Positions 55,455 to 64,000 of a stretch of 64,000 nt of DNA are shown piece by piece (the first letter of the stretch is position 1; each line of letters begins with the position of its first letter). Both the position numbers and the translations under genes were made by a program. The stretch is from Blattabacterium clevelandi (GTDB taxonomy: Bacteria; Bacteroidota; Bacteroidia; Flavobacteriales; Blattabacteriaceae), in NCBI RefSeq assembly GCF_003268615.1, contig NZ_CP029844.1, positions 496,001 to 560,000 of the forward strand. The letters are read 5' to 3'. A model generated the notes under the pieces. It searched no databases and was not told the DNA's origin. It saw nothing but the letters and a program-made list of their open reading frames with translations.

Positions 55455-56448
55455 ATGAAAAAAATAAAAATATATATTTTTTGGAATAGGATTATTCAAA
55501 TTGGGAAAAAAATAGTCCATTAGAAGTTTATCAAACTATAAAAGTTCAAACTTTTATTCAAAAAAAAGGTTATTTTTCTCGTTGATTTTTTATAAAATCT
55601 GAAGGAAATTTCATTCAAAATATTCCTATTCTATTCATAAATTTAAAAAATAAGTTTTTTTTATTAGAAAAATAATTCAGTTCATGCTTTAAGGAGTCAT
55701 TGATATTGCTGTTCATTCTTTAAAATAGGTTCTAACTATCTAACTAAATTACCATAAAAATCGTCCTTTCTTCTTCTTATTGAAAGAAGGATATTTTTGT
55801 TTATGACTTAGTAGTATATAATATAAAAAAGGATCCAATAATTTTTTTTTATTAGATTCAAATATCCATGCTATTATAGCTCCTGGAAGTCTTAGGGGGT
55901 AATTTTTGGAAAAATCGTTATCCACATCATAATATTGTATATTTATTTAAAAGGAAATATAAATACAAAATTAAAAAAATTACGTAAAAATTATTGTAAA
56001 GAAGCTATTTTTACAAAAATAGGATTGGAACGTTTAGGAATATGACATAATTTAGAGTGGTTAAATTTTCAAGTATTAAATTGGATGATCCATTATCCTG
56101 GAAAACGAACTATTGTAGTTACTACATTAAAAAAAAATGATTTTATTCATCATTTAACTCAAAAATTTGATGATAAGTGAACTAGATTATTTGAAAATGT
56201 AAAGCGGAAGTTTTTGAGAAATTTATAATGTAAATGTATGAATATTATAGGTGCTCATGCGTTTTTTTTAAATAAATAAAATTACTTATTTTACAGGAAT
56301 ATTATTCAGTTTAGATGGTATGAAAAAAATACAAAAAACAAAAATAGGATCTCATAATAATTTTATCGGAATTGAATGTGCTAAGGAAATATTAGAAAAA
56401 GGTGGGATGGAAATTTTGAAAAAAATCAGGGGAAAAAATATTTCATAA
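55455..56448 (+). pseudogene. hemC: Decayed hydroxymethylbilane synthase
   Basis: Three frames together give an HemC protein from N- to C-terminus. Pieces in order: SPLEVYQTIKVQTFIQKKGYF (from 55514), then a TGA at 55583 and FIKSEGNFIQNIPI; GVIDIAVHSLK (from 55693, other frame); GNINTKLKKLRKN and EAIFTKIGLERLGI (from 55953) followed by TGA at 56043; HNLEWLNF with DWMI-like NWMIHYPGKRTIVVTTLKK; KRKFLRNL then IIGAHAFFLNK (cofactor-Cys region); and SLDGMKKIQ with IGIECAKEILEKGGMEILKKI at the end. These match HemC blocks in the right order. At least five stops and two or more frameshifts make it non-functional; decay looks fairly recent because the blocks are still easily read. Confidence 0.88.
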
Positions 56449-56454
56449 TAAATC

Positions 56455-58209
56455 ATGATCCAAATTAATTTCCGAAAATTATTACCGTTTTTGACTCCAA
56501 TTATATTTTTATATATAATTATTTCTTTAGGATGGAAAACTTCCATAAATCCTTTTTTTAATATAGGAATACTTATTGGAATGATGTTAATATTAAGTTT
56601 TTTTCATTTTTTAATCCTTTTTGAAAAAACATTGGATAAAGGATATCAATCTATGATATTTTTATCTTTTTTCGTTTTTATTCCCTCTCTACTATTTTCT
56701 ATTGGAAAAATTTTGTTTTCTAATAACGTAACAATTACAGATTTAAGAGGGGTTTTATTAACGAGTTTAACTATATATATATTAATTCGCATTACCTATT
56801 TTATGCGAAAAATATACGTAAAAATTAATAATCCTATTTTTATTTTTATTACTAGTTTTGTATTTCTATCTTTTTTAGGATCATTATTTCTAATGTTACC
56901 ATCATCAACCGTTAAAAAAATATCATTTATAGATGCTTTATTTACTTCTACTAGTGCTGTATGTGTTACTGGATTAGGGGTATTAGATACTTCTAAAGAT
57001 TTTACCCATTTAGGAAAAGTTATTATTCTAACTTTGGTAGAACTTGGGGGATTGGGAATTTTAACCGTAACTTCTTTTTTTAGTTATTTTTTTAGGGATG
57101 GTTTTTCTTTTAGAGAGGGGATTTATATAAGCAATTTTTTAAATACAAAGACTACAAATAATGTTCTTTTTTTAGCTGTAAAAGTAGTTTTATTTACTTT
57201 AATAGTAGAAATGGTAGGGGCTTTATTGATTTATCTTTCTATTAAGAACGAAAGGAATATTATAGAATCTGATAGTCCTTTATTTTTTTCTATTTTTCAT
57301 TCCATATCTGCTTTTTGTAATGGAGGTTTTTCGACTCTTAGTAAAGGGCTTTATTCTGAATCTGTAAGATTTAATTATTTATTACAATTTATTATTGCAT
57401 GTTTATTAATATTGGGAGGAATAGGTTTTAATATTTTATTTAATTTTTTTACATATATATGGTTAACGTTAAAAAAATATTTTTACAAAATTTTTAAAGA
57501 TGAATATTTTAGATGTCCTGTACATATTTTCACTTTAAATACAAAAATTGTTTTATTTACAACCTTTTCTTTACTTTTTTTTGGAACTATTTTTTATTAT
57601 ATAAGCGAATATCATTATTCACTTTCAGAACATTCTTCTATTCTTGGAAAGTGTATTGTTTCATTTTTTTCTTCTGCTACATCTAGAACAGCTGGATTTC
57701 AAGTATTAAATATGGAAAAATGGACTCCATTCACTATATTATTTACTATTTTTTTGATGTGGATTGGTGCATCTCCTGCTTCTACCGGTGGAGGTATTAA
57801 GACAAGCACTTTTGCATTAGCATTAATGAATATTATCTCTTTATCTATAGGAAAAGATAGATTAGAAATTCAAAGAAAAGAAATTTCTTCAAAATCTGTT
57901 AGACTTGCTTTTGCCATTATAATATTATCTCTCATTATCATATATATAAGTATTTTGATTATTCTTCTTTTAGATCCAAAAAAAGATATTTTATCTATTT
58001 TTTTTGAAGCTTTTTCTGCTTTTTCAACAGTAGGATTATCTTTAGGAATTACTCCTAATTTATCCAATGGAAGTAAATTAGTTTTAATTACTTTGATGTT
58101 ATTAGGAAGAATAGGCGTTTTTAATATTATGATAGGATTATTAAAAAGAAATAGAATAAATTCTTCTTATTATTATCAATATCCTCAAGAATATATTCTC
58201 ATCAATTAA
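56455..58209 (+). CDS. trkH: TrkH/KtrB family potassium uptake membrane subunit
   Basis: The K+ translocating subunit with four M1-P-M2 repeats. Selectivity-loop segments are FTSTSAVCVTGLGVLDT, HSISAFCNGGFSTLSKG, SATSRTAGFQVLNM and EAFSAFSTVGLSLGITP, each with the conserved Gly. MWIGASPASTGGGIKTSTFALALMNI is a family hallmark. Extra N-terminal helices give 584 residues. Pairs with trkA 6 bp downstream. Starts 7 bp after the hemC remnant. Confidence 0.94.
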   Translation: MIQINFRKLLPFLTPIIFLYIIISLGWKTSINPFFNIGILIGMMLILSFFHFLILFEKTLDKGYQSMIFLSFFVFIPSLLFSIGKILFSNNVTITDLRGVLLTSLTIYILIRITYFMRKIYVKINNPIFIFITSFVFLSFLGSLFLMLPSSTVKKISFIDALFTSTSAVCVTGLGVLDTSKDFTHLGKVIILTLVELGGLGILTVTSFFSYFFRDGFSFREGIYISNFLNTKTTNNVLFLAVKVVLFTLIVEMVGALLIYLSIKNERNIIESDSPLFFSIFHSISAFCNGGFSTLSKGLYSESVRFNYLLQFIIACLLILGGIGFNILFNFFTYIWLTLKKYFYKIFKDEYFRCPVHIFTLNTKIVLFTTFSLLFFGTIFYYISEYHYSLSEHSSILGKCIVSFFSSATSRTAGFQVLNMEKWTPFTILFTIFLMWIGASPASTGGGIKTSTFALALMNIISLSIGKDRLEIQRKEISSKSVRLAFAIIILSLIIIYISILIILLLDPKKDILSIFFEAFSAFSTVGLSLGITPNLSNGSKLVLITLMLLGRIGVFNIMIGLLKRNRINSSYYYQYPQEYILIN

Positions 58210-58215
58210 AAAAGT

Positions 58216-58914
58216 ATGAAAATTATAATTATTGGGTTAGGAAATTTTGGAAGATCTTTAGCACTTAATTTAACAGATAACGGACATGAAGTTTTTGGAG
58301 TAGATCACAAAATGGAAAAAGTTGACTTATTAAAAGATCGTATAGCCAATGTAGTTTGTATGGACGCTAATAACGAATTAGCTTATAAAGTATTGCCTAT
58401 ACAACAAGCTAATTTAGGAATTGTTGCTATTGGAGAAAATGAAGGTGCATCAATAGTAACCACGGCTATATTAAAAAAATATAAAAATCTTAGAATAGTC
58501 AGTAGATCTTTATCAAAGATACATGATACTATATTAGAAGCTATGGGAATCAATGATGTCATTCACCCGGAACAAGACGCAGCTTTTCGATTGACAAAAC
58601 AAATTTCTTTTAATTATGCTTTAGATTATTTTCGAGTAGATAATAAACATTCTATTGCAGAAGTTTTTTCTCCATATTCCTTTAGTGAAAAATCAGTTAA
58701 AAGTCTTCAACTAACACAAAAATATTCTGTTTCCTTAATTACTGTAATACGAGAAATTAAAAATTCTATTTCATTCAATGAAAAATCTAAAAAAAAAGTT
58801 ATAGGATTGGTTACTGGGGATACTATTTTACAAAAAGGAGATATATTGACTCTTTTTGGATCTAATAAATCTATAATGAATTTTTTAAAAGATCAATTAA
58901 CAAATAATGATTAA
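58216..58914 (+). CDS. trkA: TrkA/KtrA family potassium channel regulatory subunit
   Basis: Cytoplasmic NAD(H)/ATP-binding regulator of TrkH. The RCK Rossmann motif KIIIIGLGNFGRSLALNLTDNGHEVFGVD is at the N-terminus, with VVCMDANNELAYKVL, LGIVAIGENEGASIVTTAILKK and GINDVIHPEQDAAFRLTKQI. A TrkA_C domain covers about 150-232 and ends GDTILQKGDILTLFGSNKSI. Single-unit form (232 residues), as in KtrA. Confidence 0.95.
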   Translation: MKIIIIGLGNFGRSLALNLTDNGHEVFGVDHKMEKVDLLKDRIANVVCMDANNELAYKVLPIQQANLGIVAIGENEGASIVTTAILKKYKNLRIVSRSLSKIHDTILEAMGINDVIHPEQDAAFRLTKQISFNYALDYFRVDNKHSIAEVFSPYSFSEKSVKSLQLTQKYSVSLITVIREIKNSISFNEKSKKKVIGLVTGDTILQKGDILTLFGSNKSIMNFLKDQLTNND

Positions 58915-59290
58915 AATACTTATGAAAAAATACGGAGATGATTCTTTTTTTTCTAAAATTTTGTAATTTTTTATCCATAAAATATTCCATTTTAGATAAA
59001 AAACCTATTTTAAATGATCAACTTATTTTTACTATTTTTATCTGAAGTTTATAAAAAATTCTTTCTTCCTAAATAAATCAAAAATTTATCTAGTTATCAT
59101 GGAATCATTTTTAAAAATAAAATACAATATAATTCTAAAACGGAATTTTTTTCTATAGGTAAAAAAACAGCTAACGCTAACTTTGTTTCAATTTTTTTAT
59201 ATATCAAAAAATATGGATCCCAAATAATCCTTCTTTAAAAAAAGTTTTTATAATAATATGAATATTTTTTTTAGTTAAAAATCATTTTTT
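58915..59290 (+). pseudogene. Unidentified decayed gene fragment between trkA and actF
   Basis: No intact gene is present. On the plus strand, short pieces have protein-like composition: LSIKYSILDKKPILNDQLIF near 58970-59040 and then NLSSYHGIIFKNKIQYNSK followed by TEFFSIGKKTANANFVSIFL and YIKKYGSQ (about 59088-59230), broken by stops. The second piece has Gly, His, Cys-free polar residues and a plausible codon pattern, unlike neighbouring spacer. I could not name the family. It may equally be chance. Confidence 0.4.
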
Positions 59291-60562
59291 TTACAGATAA
59301 GGATATTTATATTTTTTACTTTCTTGAAAAAAAGGATTTCCAATGAAATTGAGATTTTTTCTATTTATATTGAAAAATAATATGTAAATAAAAATATTAC
59401 CTATTAGTAATAAAGATCCTATTTCATGTAATCCAAATTTTGGATATAAATGTTTATTTACAACTATTTCTGGAGCTATTAAATTGTATATATCTATATA
59501 ATGTCCAACGAGTAATAAAAAAGAAACTATAAGTACTATTTTTGTATTAATTTTGCTTTTACTACTCATTAAACCAAAAAAAGGAACCAAAAAATTTAGA
59601 ATAACCATCCAAAAATGAATATTCCCATATAGTTCTTCTCTCTTCAAAAAGTGAATAACTTCTTCTGGAATATTTCCGTACCAATAAAGTAAAAATTGTG
59701 AAAACCAAAAATAGGTCCACAATAAACTACTAGAAAAAAGATATTTACTTAAATCATGTAAATGATTTTCATTAAATAATGGTAAACATCCTATTTTTTT
59801 TAGATAAATAGAAAGAATAGTAATAGATCCAATCGCTGTTACCATATAAGAGCTTAAAATATACCAACTAAACAAAGTACTAAACCAGTGAGGATTCAAA
59901 GACATAATCCAATCCCATCCCATAAAAATAGATGTTATAGAAAAAAATATTATAAAAATAATGGAAAAAAAATTTAATTTTTTGTAATCGTTCAAAGAAC
60001 TTGTCATATTCAAAATATAAGACGTTTTTTTTAATTTAAAATAAAAAAAATTCCAACCTATTATATAAATGAAACTTCTGATTAAAAAAAAGGGGATATT
60101 TAGAAAAGCTTTTTTACTTGAAATAATTTTATCATACTTTAATGAAGTAGGATCAAATAGATTAATATCCATCCAGTGAAAAATATGAATAATACCAATA
60201 GAATTTAATAAAAAAAATATTAAAATCAAAAAACATCCATATGGAATAAACGAAGCTAATTCCTCTATAATAGGATGAATTATGATCGACCATCCTGATT
60301 TTGATACATATTGTATTCCTAAAAATAATAAAGATCCTAGAGAAATAGTAGTAAAATAAAAAATTGCTATATATAATCCTACCCAAGGTTGATTTTCTTT
60401 TTTTTCATCTTTTTTATGTGAAATTTTTTTTAAAAAAAAATATTTTTTTTGATTAAAATCTATTCTATTTAAAAAAGGAATTTTATCAAAAAAAATAAGA
60501 AAAAATCCTAATGTCATTAGAAAAAAAATCATTTTTTTTAATTTTTTAGAAAATTGATACAT
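59291..60562 (-). CDS. actF: Alternative complex III subunit ActF (quinol:cytochrome c oxidoreductase, quinone-binding membrane subunit 2)
   Basis: A 423-residue membrane protein with about ten hydrophobic segments. Features include WVGLYIAIFYFTTISLGSLLFLGIQYVSKSGWS, MGWDWIMSLNPHWFSTLFSWYILSSYMV, HDLSKYLFSSSLLWTYFWFSQFLLYWYGNIPEE and HEIGSLLLIGNIFIYILF, all characteristic of ActF in Bacteroidota. It contributes to quinol oxidation and possibly proton movement. Last gene of the actB-C-D-E-F order seen here; 6 bp after actE. Confidence 0.88.
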   Translation of the reverse strand: MYQFSKKLKKMIFFLMTLGFFLIFFDKIPFLNRIDFNQKKYFFLKKISHKKDEKKENQPWVGLYIAIFYFTTISLGSLLFLGIQYVSKSGWSIIIHPIIEELASFIPYGCFLILIFFLLNSIGIIHIFHWMDINLFDPTSLKYDKIISSKKAFLNIPFFLIRSFIYIIGWNFFYFKLKKTSYILNMTSSLNDYKKLNFFSIIFIIFFSITSIFMGWDWIMSLNPHWFSTLFSWYILSSYMVTAIGSITILSIYLKKIGCLPLFNENHLHDLSKYLFSSSLLWTYFWFSQFLLYWYGNIPEEVIHFLKREELYGNIHFWMVILNFLVPFFGLMSSKSKINTKIVLIVSFLLLVGHYIDIYNLIAPEIVVNKHLYPKFGLHEIGSLLLIGNIFIYILFFNINRKNLNFIGNPFFQESKKYKYPYL

Positions 60563-60568
60563 TGTATT

Positions 60569-61180
60569 TTATCTATTTATTTTTTTTAGATACATTACAT
60601 ATTCGGATAATTTCCATCTATCCCTTTCATTTAATTGAGAAGCATAAGAATTCATATTATTTTTACCATAAGTAATAACCTTATAAACACTTCCAATAGT
60701 AAGATCTCTATCTTTATAATTAGGAATACCGAATATTTTTTCATTTTTTACTAAAATTCCTTTTCCATCACCATTATCACCATGACATATAGAACAATTT
60801 ATTTTATATAATTTTTCTCCATTTTTTACGTTATTTTTTGATTTATCCTTGTTTTTTTCTTTTTTTTCCAAAATTGAGGGGTCACATTCTTGATAGTTTT
60901 TTTTTTTGTAAGAAAGAAATTCATAAAAATTATTGGGAATAGTTCCTTTTACTGGTAAAAGAGAGGAAGTTTTTTCTTTTAAAAAAAGAGGAATTTTTAT
61001 TTTTTTAACATTTTTTTTGTAATTAGGATATGGTTCTGAATAAGGTTCATAAGCATCCGAATAATACATATCTGGCATATATACTCTATTGGGTTTTGAT
61101 TTATCAAACCAACAGGAATTCAATCCTGCATTAATAAATAACAAAAGTAAAATAATATAAAAATATTTATGATTCATCAT
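60569..61180 (-). CDS. actE: Alternative complex III monohaem cytochrome c lipoprotein ActE
   Basis: A lipoprotein: signal peptide and lipobox around AGLNSC (Cys23), then VYMPDMYYSDAYEPYSEPYPN, typical of ActE. The single haem c site is CSICH (129-133) in YKINCSICHGDNGDGKG, and the likely Met ligand is in NNMNSYASQLNERDRWKLSEYV. It passes electrons from quinol oxidation toward the terminal oxidase. It needs covalently bound haem, which is notable beside the decayed hemC gene 4 kb away. Length 203. Confidence 0.92.
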   Translation of the reverse strand: MMNHKYFYIILLLLFINAGLNSCWFDKSKPNRVYMPDMYYSDAYEPYSEPYPNYKKNVKKIKIPLFLKEKTSSLLPVKGTIPNNFYEFLSYKKKNYQECDPSILEKKEKNKDKSKNNVKNGEKLYKINCSICHGDNGDGKGILVKNEKIFGIPNYKDRDLTIGSVYKVITYGKNNMNSYASQLNERDRWKLSEYVMYLKKINR

Positions 61181-61201
61181 TTTTTTATAATCAATTTTTT
61201 T

Positions 61202-61732
61202 TTAAACTATTCTTTTTACGTTTACTTCCATAGCTCCATTTTCTTTTAATAAATTCAATAATTTTTCAACATTATTTTTGGTATTAATTTCTATTAAAAA
61301 CATATTATCAGTAGTTCTTGGATCTGGATTCTTTGGATAAGATCCTGGAAATAATTTACATTGGATAAGATAAGTAATACACATAAAATGTGCAGAAAAA
61401 AAAATTGAAAATTCAAATATTACAGGAATAAAAGAAGGTAGATTTCTAACCCAAGAAAAAGAAGGTTTTCCTCCAATATTCTGGGGCCAATCATAAATCA
61501 TGGTATACCAAGTAAGTATACTTGCCAAAAAAAATCCAAAAAATCCATATAAAAAGGATAAAAAGGATAAATTAGTTTTTTTTAATTCAAGTAATTTATC
61601 TAAATTATGAACTGGAAATGGAGTATATACTTCATATATCTTTATCTTTTTTTTGATAAGAATTTTTATACTATTGATCATTAAATGATCATTATCGTAT
61701 AATGCATGAATATTAAATTCGGATTTATTCAT
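61202..61732 (-). CDS. actD: Alternative complex III subunit ActD (DUF3341)
   Basis: A 176-residue protein with a cytoplasmic N-terminal part (HALYDNDHLMINSIKILIKK, VYTPFPVHNLDKLLEL) and two membrane helices: FLSFLYGFFGFFLASILTWYTM and SFIPVIFEFSIFFSAHFMCITYLI. The stretch between them, YDWPQNIGGKPSFSW, is characteristic of DUF3341/ActD. Lies between actC (2 bp) and actE (21 bp). Confidence 0.9.
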   Translation of the reverse strand: MNKSEFNIHALYDNDHLMINSIKILIKKKIKIYEVYTPFPVHNLDKLLELKKTNLSFLSFLYGFFGFFLASILTWYTMIYDWPQNIGGKPSFSWVRNLPSFIPVIFEFSIFFSAHFMCITYLIQCKLFPGSYPKNPDPRTTDNMFLIEINTKNNVEKLLNLLKENGAMEVNVKRIV

Positions 61733-61734
61733 TT

Positions 61735-63123
61735 TTATTTTTTTGTAATATTTTTACTGATTTTAGAAGATTTCAATATTGTTTTTAATTCCGACTGTGA
61801 TATAACTGGGAATACACGTATATATAGTAAATAAAGAACAAAAAAGAACCCGATAGTTCCTATAAAAATACCTACATCAACAAATGAAGGAATAAAACCA
61901 GTCCATGATGAAGGTAGATAATCATGACTAAGATTTAAAACAATGATATCAAATCTTTCAAACCACATTCCAATATTGATGATAATAGCTATTATATAAG
62001 ACCAAAAAAAACTTCTACGTATTGATTTTATCCATAAAAATTGTGGAATTAAAACGTTACAAATGATTAAAATCCAAAAAGCCCACCAGAATGGTCCAGT
62101 TGCTGCTTTTACAGAAAAATAAATAAATTTTTCAAAGGGATTATTAGAATACCATGCTAAAATAAATTCGGATATATATGCTAATATAACTATTCCTCCT
62201 GTTAATAAAATAATCATATTCATATACTCAATATGATTTCTTGTAATATAACTTTCTAGAGAGAGTACTTTTCTCGCTACACCTAATAAAGTTTGAACCA
62301 TAGCAAAACCAGAAAATATAGCACCGGCAACAAAATAAGGAGGAAAAATAGTACTATGCCATCCCTTAATTACAGAAGTAGAAAAATCAAAAGACACAAT
62401 GGTATGTACAGAAAAAACTAATGGAGTACACAGACCTGCTAAAACTAAAGAAATTTCTTCAAATCTTTTCCAATCTTTTGATCTTCCTCCCCATCCGAAA
62501 CTAAGAATACCGTATATTTTTTTTTTTATAGGATCTTTTACTCTATCTCGGATCATGGCAAAATCTGGAATTAATCCCATAAACCAAAAAACAGTAGAAA
62601 CAGAAAAATAAGTACTAATAGCAAATACATCCCATAAAAGTGGAGAATTAAAATTAGGCCATAAACTTCCAAATTGATTAGGAATAGGTAATACCCAATG
62701 AGCATTCCAGGGTCTTCCCATATGAATAATAGGGAATAATCCCGCTTGGATTACCGCAAATATTGTCATAGCTTCAGCTGATCTATTAATAGATAAACGC
62801 CATTTTTGACGAAATAATAATAAAACTGCGGAAATTAAAGTTCCTGCATGACCAATACCAACCCACCAAACAAAATTAGTTATATCCCAAGCCCAATTAA
62901 TGGTTCTATTTAACCCCCATACTCCTATTCCTGTATTTAAAGTGTAAAAAATACATCCTAATCCCCAAAAAAAAGCTAAAATTGAAATAAAAAAAGAAAT
63001 CCACCATAATGTTCCAACTTTTCTTTCTATAGGGTACAATATATCTTCAGTAATATTTTGAAATGTTTTATTACCAATAATTAATGGTTCTCGTATAGAA
63101 GTGGATTCATGATTAGTTAGCAT
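61735..63123 (-). CDS. actC: Alternative complex III subunit ActC (NrfD/PsrC-like, quinone-binding)
   Basis: A 462-residue polytopic protein with about ten membrane helices. Segments: ITNFVWWVGIGHAGTLISAVLLLFRQKWR, MTIFAVIQAGLFPIIHMGRPW, SPLLWDVFAISTYFSVSTVFWFMGLIPD, VHTIVSFDFSTSVIKGWHSTIFPPYFVAGAIFSGF, LLTGGIVILAYISEFILAWYS and GMWFERFDIIVLNLSHDYLPSSW. It is the NrfD-like subunit that oxidises quinol. 14 bp after actB. Confidence 0.94.
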   Translation of the reverse strand: MLTNHESTSIREPLIIGNKTFQNITEDILYPIERKVGTLWWISFFISILAFFWGLGCIFYTLNTGIGVWGLNRTINWAWDITNFVWWVGIGHAGTLISAVLLLFRQKWRLSINRSAEAMTIFAVIQAGLFPIIHMGRPWNAHWVLPIPNQFGSLWPNFNSPLLWDVFAISTYFSVSTVFWFMGLIPDFAMIRDRVKDPIKKKIYGILSFGWGGRSKDWKRFEEISLVLAGLCTPLVFSVHTIVSFDFSTSVIKGWHSTIFPPYFVAGAIFSGFAMVQTLLGVARKVLSLESYITRNHIEYMNMIILLTGGIVILAYISEFILAWYSNNPFEKFIYFSVKAATGPFWWAFWILIICNVLIPQFLWIKSIRRSFFWSYIIAIIINIGMWFERFDIIVLNLSHDYLPSSWTGFIPSFVDVGIFIGTIGFFFVLYLLYIRVFPVISQSELKTILKSSKISKNITKK

Positions 63124-63137
63124 AATTTTTTTTCTAT

Positions 63138-64000
63138 CTATTTCAAATTTTTCACTTTTAATTGATAAGATACATTTGGTCGAATTCCAAGAAAATCAAG
63201 TAGTTTATAATTTCTTGTATCTCGTATTTTTTTTGAAATTTGACTATTTTTTTCATTAATATCTCCAAAAACAATAGCATTTGTTGGACAAGAAATACTA
63301 CAAGCAGTTTCAAATTCTTCATCTTTTATTTTTCTATTTTCTTTTTTGGCTATTCCTATAACAGATTGTGTTCTTTGTATACATAAAGAACATTTTTCCA
63401 TAACCCCTCTTGTTCGAACAACTACATCTGGATTGAGAACCATTTTCCCTAAACTATTATTCATATTATAATTAAATTTTGGGTTATTAACATAGTTAAA
63501 CCAATTAAATCGTCTTACTTTATAAGGACAATTATTTGCACAATAACGTGTTCCAACACAACGATTATAAATCATCATATTTTGACCTTGCATTCCATGA
63601 GAGGTAGCTCCAACTGGACAAACTGTTTCACAAGGAGCATATTCACAATGTTGACACATTATAGGTTGAAAAGAAACTTTTGGATTTTTAAAAAAATCCT
63701 CATCATTTTTTGATGAATTTATTTTTTCTGAATAATATCTGTCAACTCTTAACCAATGCATATCTCTAGATTTTCTTATTTCTTCTTTTCCAACAACAGG
63801 AACGTTATTTTCCGTGTGACATGCAATAACACAAGCTCCACAACCAATACAAGCGTTTAAATCTATAGATAAATTAAAATGATGTCCATTTTTTTCTTCT
63901 TTATTATTTTTTTCTTTCCAAAGAGAAATTTTTTCTAGAGGTAACATTCCTTTGGGAGTAAGGATTTTCTCTTCTTCATTCCAAATTTTTTTAGATTTTT
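63138..64000 (-). CDS. actB: Alternative complex III iron-sulfur subunit ActB, C-terminal part (5' end outside window)
   Basis: The frame is open to the right edge (reading KSKKIWNEEEKILTPKG before the first internal ATG), so the large N-terminal molybdopterin-like domain lies outside. The visible 286 residues carry four Cys clusters: CIGCGACVIACHTEN, CQHCEYAPCETVCPVGA, CVGTRYCANNCPY and CSLCIQRTQ with CSISCPTNA. They match three [4Fe-4S] and one [3Fe-4S] centres known for ActB. RGVMEKCSLCIQR and the end GIRPNVSYQLKVKN are typical. It receives electrons from ActC quinol oxidation. Confidence 0.94.
   Translation of the reverse strand, partial: KSKKIWNEEEKILTPKGMLPLEKISLWKEKNNKEEKNGHHFNLSIDLNACIGCGACVIACHTENNVPVVGKEEIRKSRDMHWLRVDRYYSEKINSSKNDEDFFKNPKVSFQPIMCQHCEYAPCETVCPVGATSHGMQGQNMMIYNRCVGTRYCANNCPYKVRRFNWFNYVNNPKFNYNMNNSLGKMVLNPDVVVRTRGVMEKCSLCIQRTQSVIGIAKKENRKIKDEEFETACSISCPTNAIVFGDINEKNSQISKKIRDTRNYKLLDFLGIRPNVSYQLKVKNLK

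Overview
The window looks like part of the reduced chromosome of a Blattabacterium-type endosymbiont (Bacteroidota, Flavobacteriales, symbiont of cockroaches). The reasons are very high A+T in both coding and spacer DNA, Lys/Ile/Asn-rich proteins, tight gene packing with short overlaps, and many Flavobacteriia gene pairs (folE-cysS, DUF4293 beside rho, rpmB-rpmG-DUF4295-ftsY, a TPR gene then ribH, mutL then rhomboid, atpB-E-F-H-A-G without atpD/atpC). It also carries urease, used for nitrogen recycling in these symbionts, and an alternative complex III respiratory operon. The genus is an inference from gene content and style; no database search was possible. I see no insertion sequences, prophage, CRISPR array, rRNA operon or laterally acquired island.

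Layout. 1-9.5 kb: the 3' end of ureC, tRNA-Leu(CAA), dCMP deaminase, a SpoU methyltransferase, rnhA-plsC, fbp, a frameshifted rnpA, marC, a fused pyrE-pyrF, pyrD and proS. 9.6-16.4 kb: rpmF-accB-accC, prfA, a DUF4293 protein, rho, initiator tRNA and rmuC. 16.4-21.2 kb: tRNA-Ser, RNase P RNA and yebC in one unit, then rpmB-rpmG-DUF4295-ftsY and htpG. 21.2-31 kb: a DEDDh exonuclease, pssA, ybeY, mnmG, a DivIC/FtsB protein, fumC, tatD, fabD, a GYDIA-type GHMP kinase, gltA and tRNA-Leu(UAG). 31-41.5 kb: rng, a 30-residue basic protein, HU, mutY, gldE, a TPR protein, ribH, mutL, a rhomboid protease, lepB and dapB. 41.5-54.8 kb: tRNA-Leu(GAG), mnmA, dnaJ-grpE, trpS, the ATP synthase operon, cysS, folE and nadE. 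54.8-59.3 kb: tsaB, a decayed hemC, the K+ uptake pair trkH-trkA and an unidentified decayed stretch. 59.3-64 kb: actF, actE, actD, actC and a cut actB, transcribed leftwards.

Together the genes cover energy conversion (citrate synthase, fumarase, alternative complex III, F-type ATPase), the last steps of UMP synthesis, the start of fatty acid and phospholipid synthesis (accBC, fabD, plsC, pssA), gluconeogenesis (fbp), a lysine-pathway step (dapB), cofactors (ribH, folE, nadE), translation, RNA maturation and a little repair (mutL, mutY). That fits an organism kept for metabolism with minimal regulation.

I found no clearly new multi-gene system. The most interesting signals are reductive-evolution features: an essential rnpA split at an A11 tract but otherwise conserved, hemC destroyed beside a haem-dependent respiratory operon, six tandem 27-bp repeats inside grpE, a eukaryote-like OPRT-OMPDC fusion, and small genes below usual annotation cut-offs (a 30-aa basic protein, a 54-aa DUF4295 protein and a possible 53-aa membrane protein).
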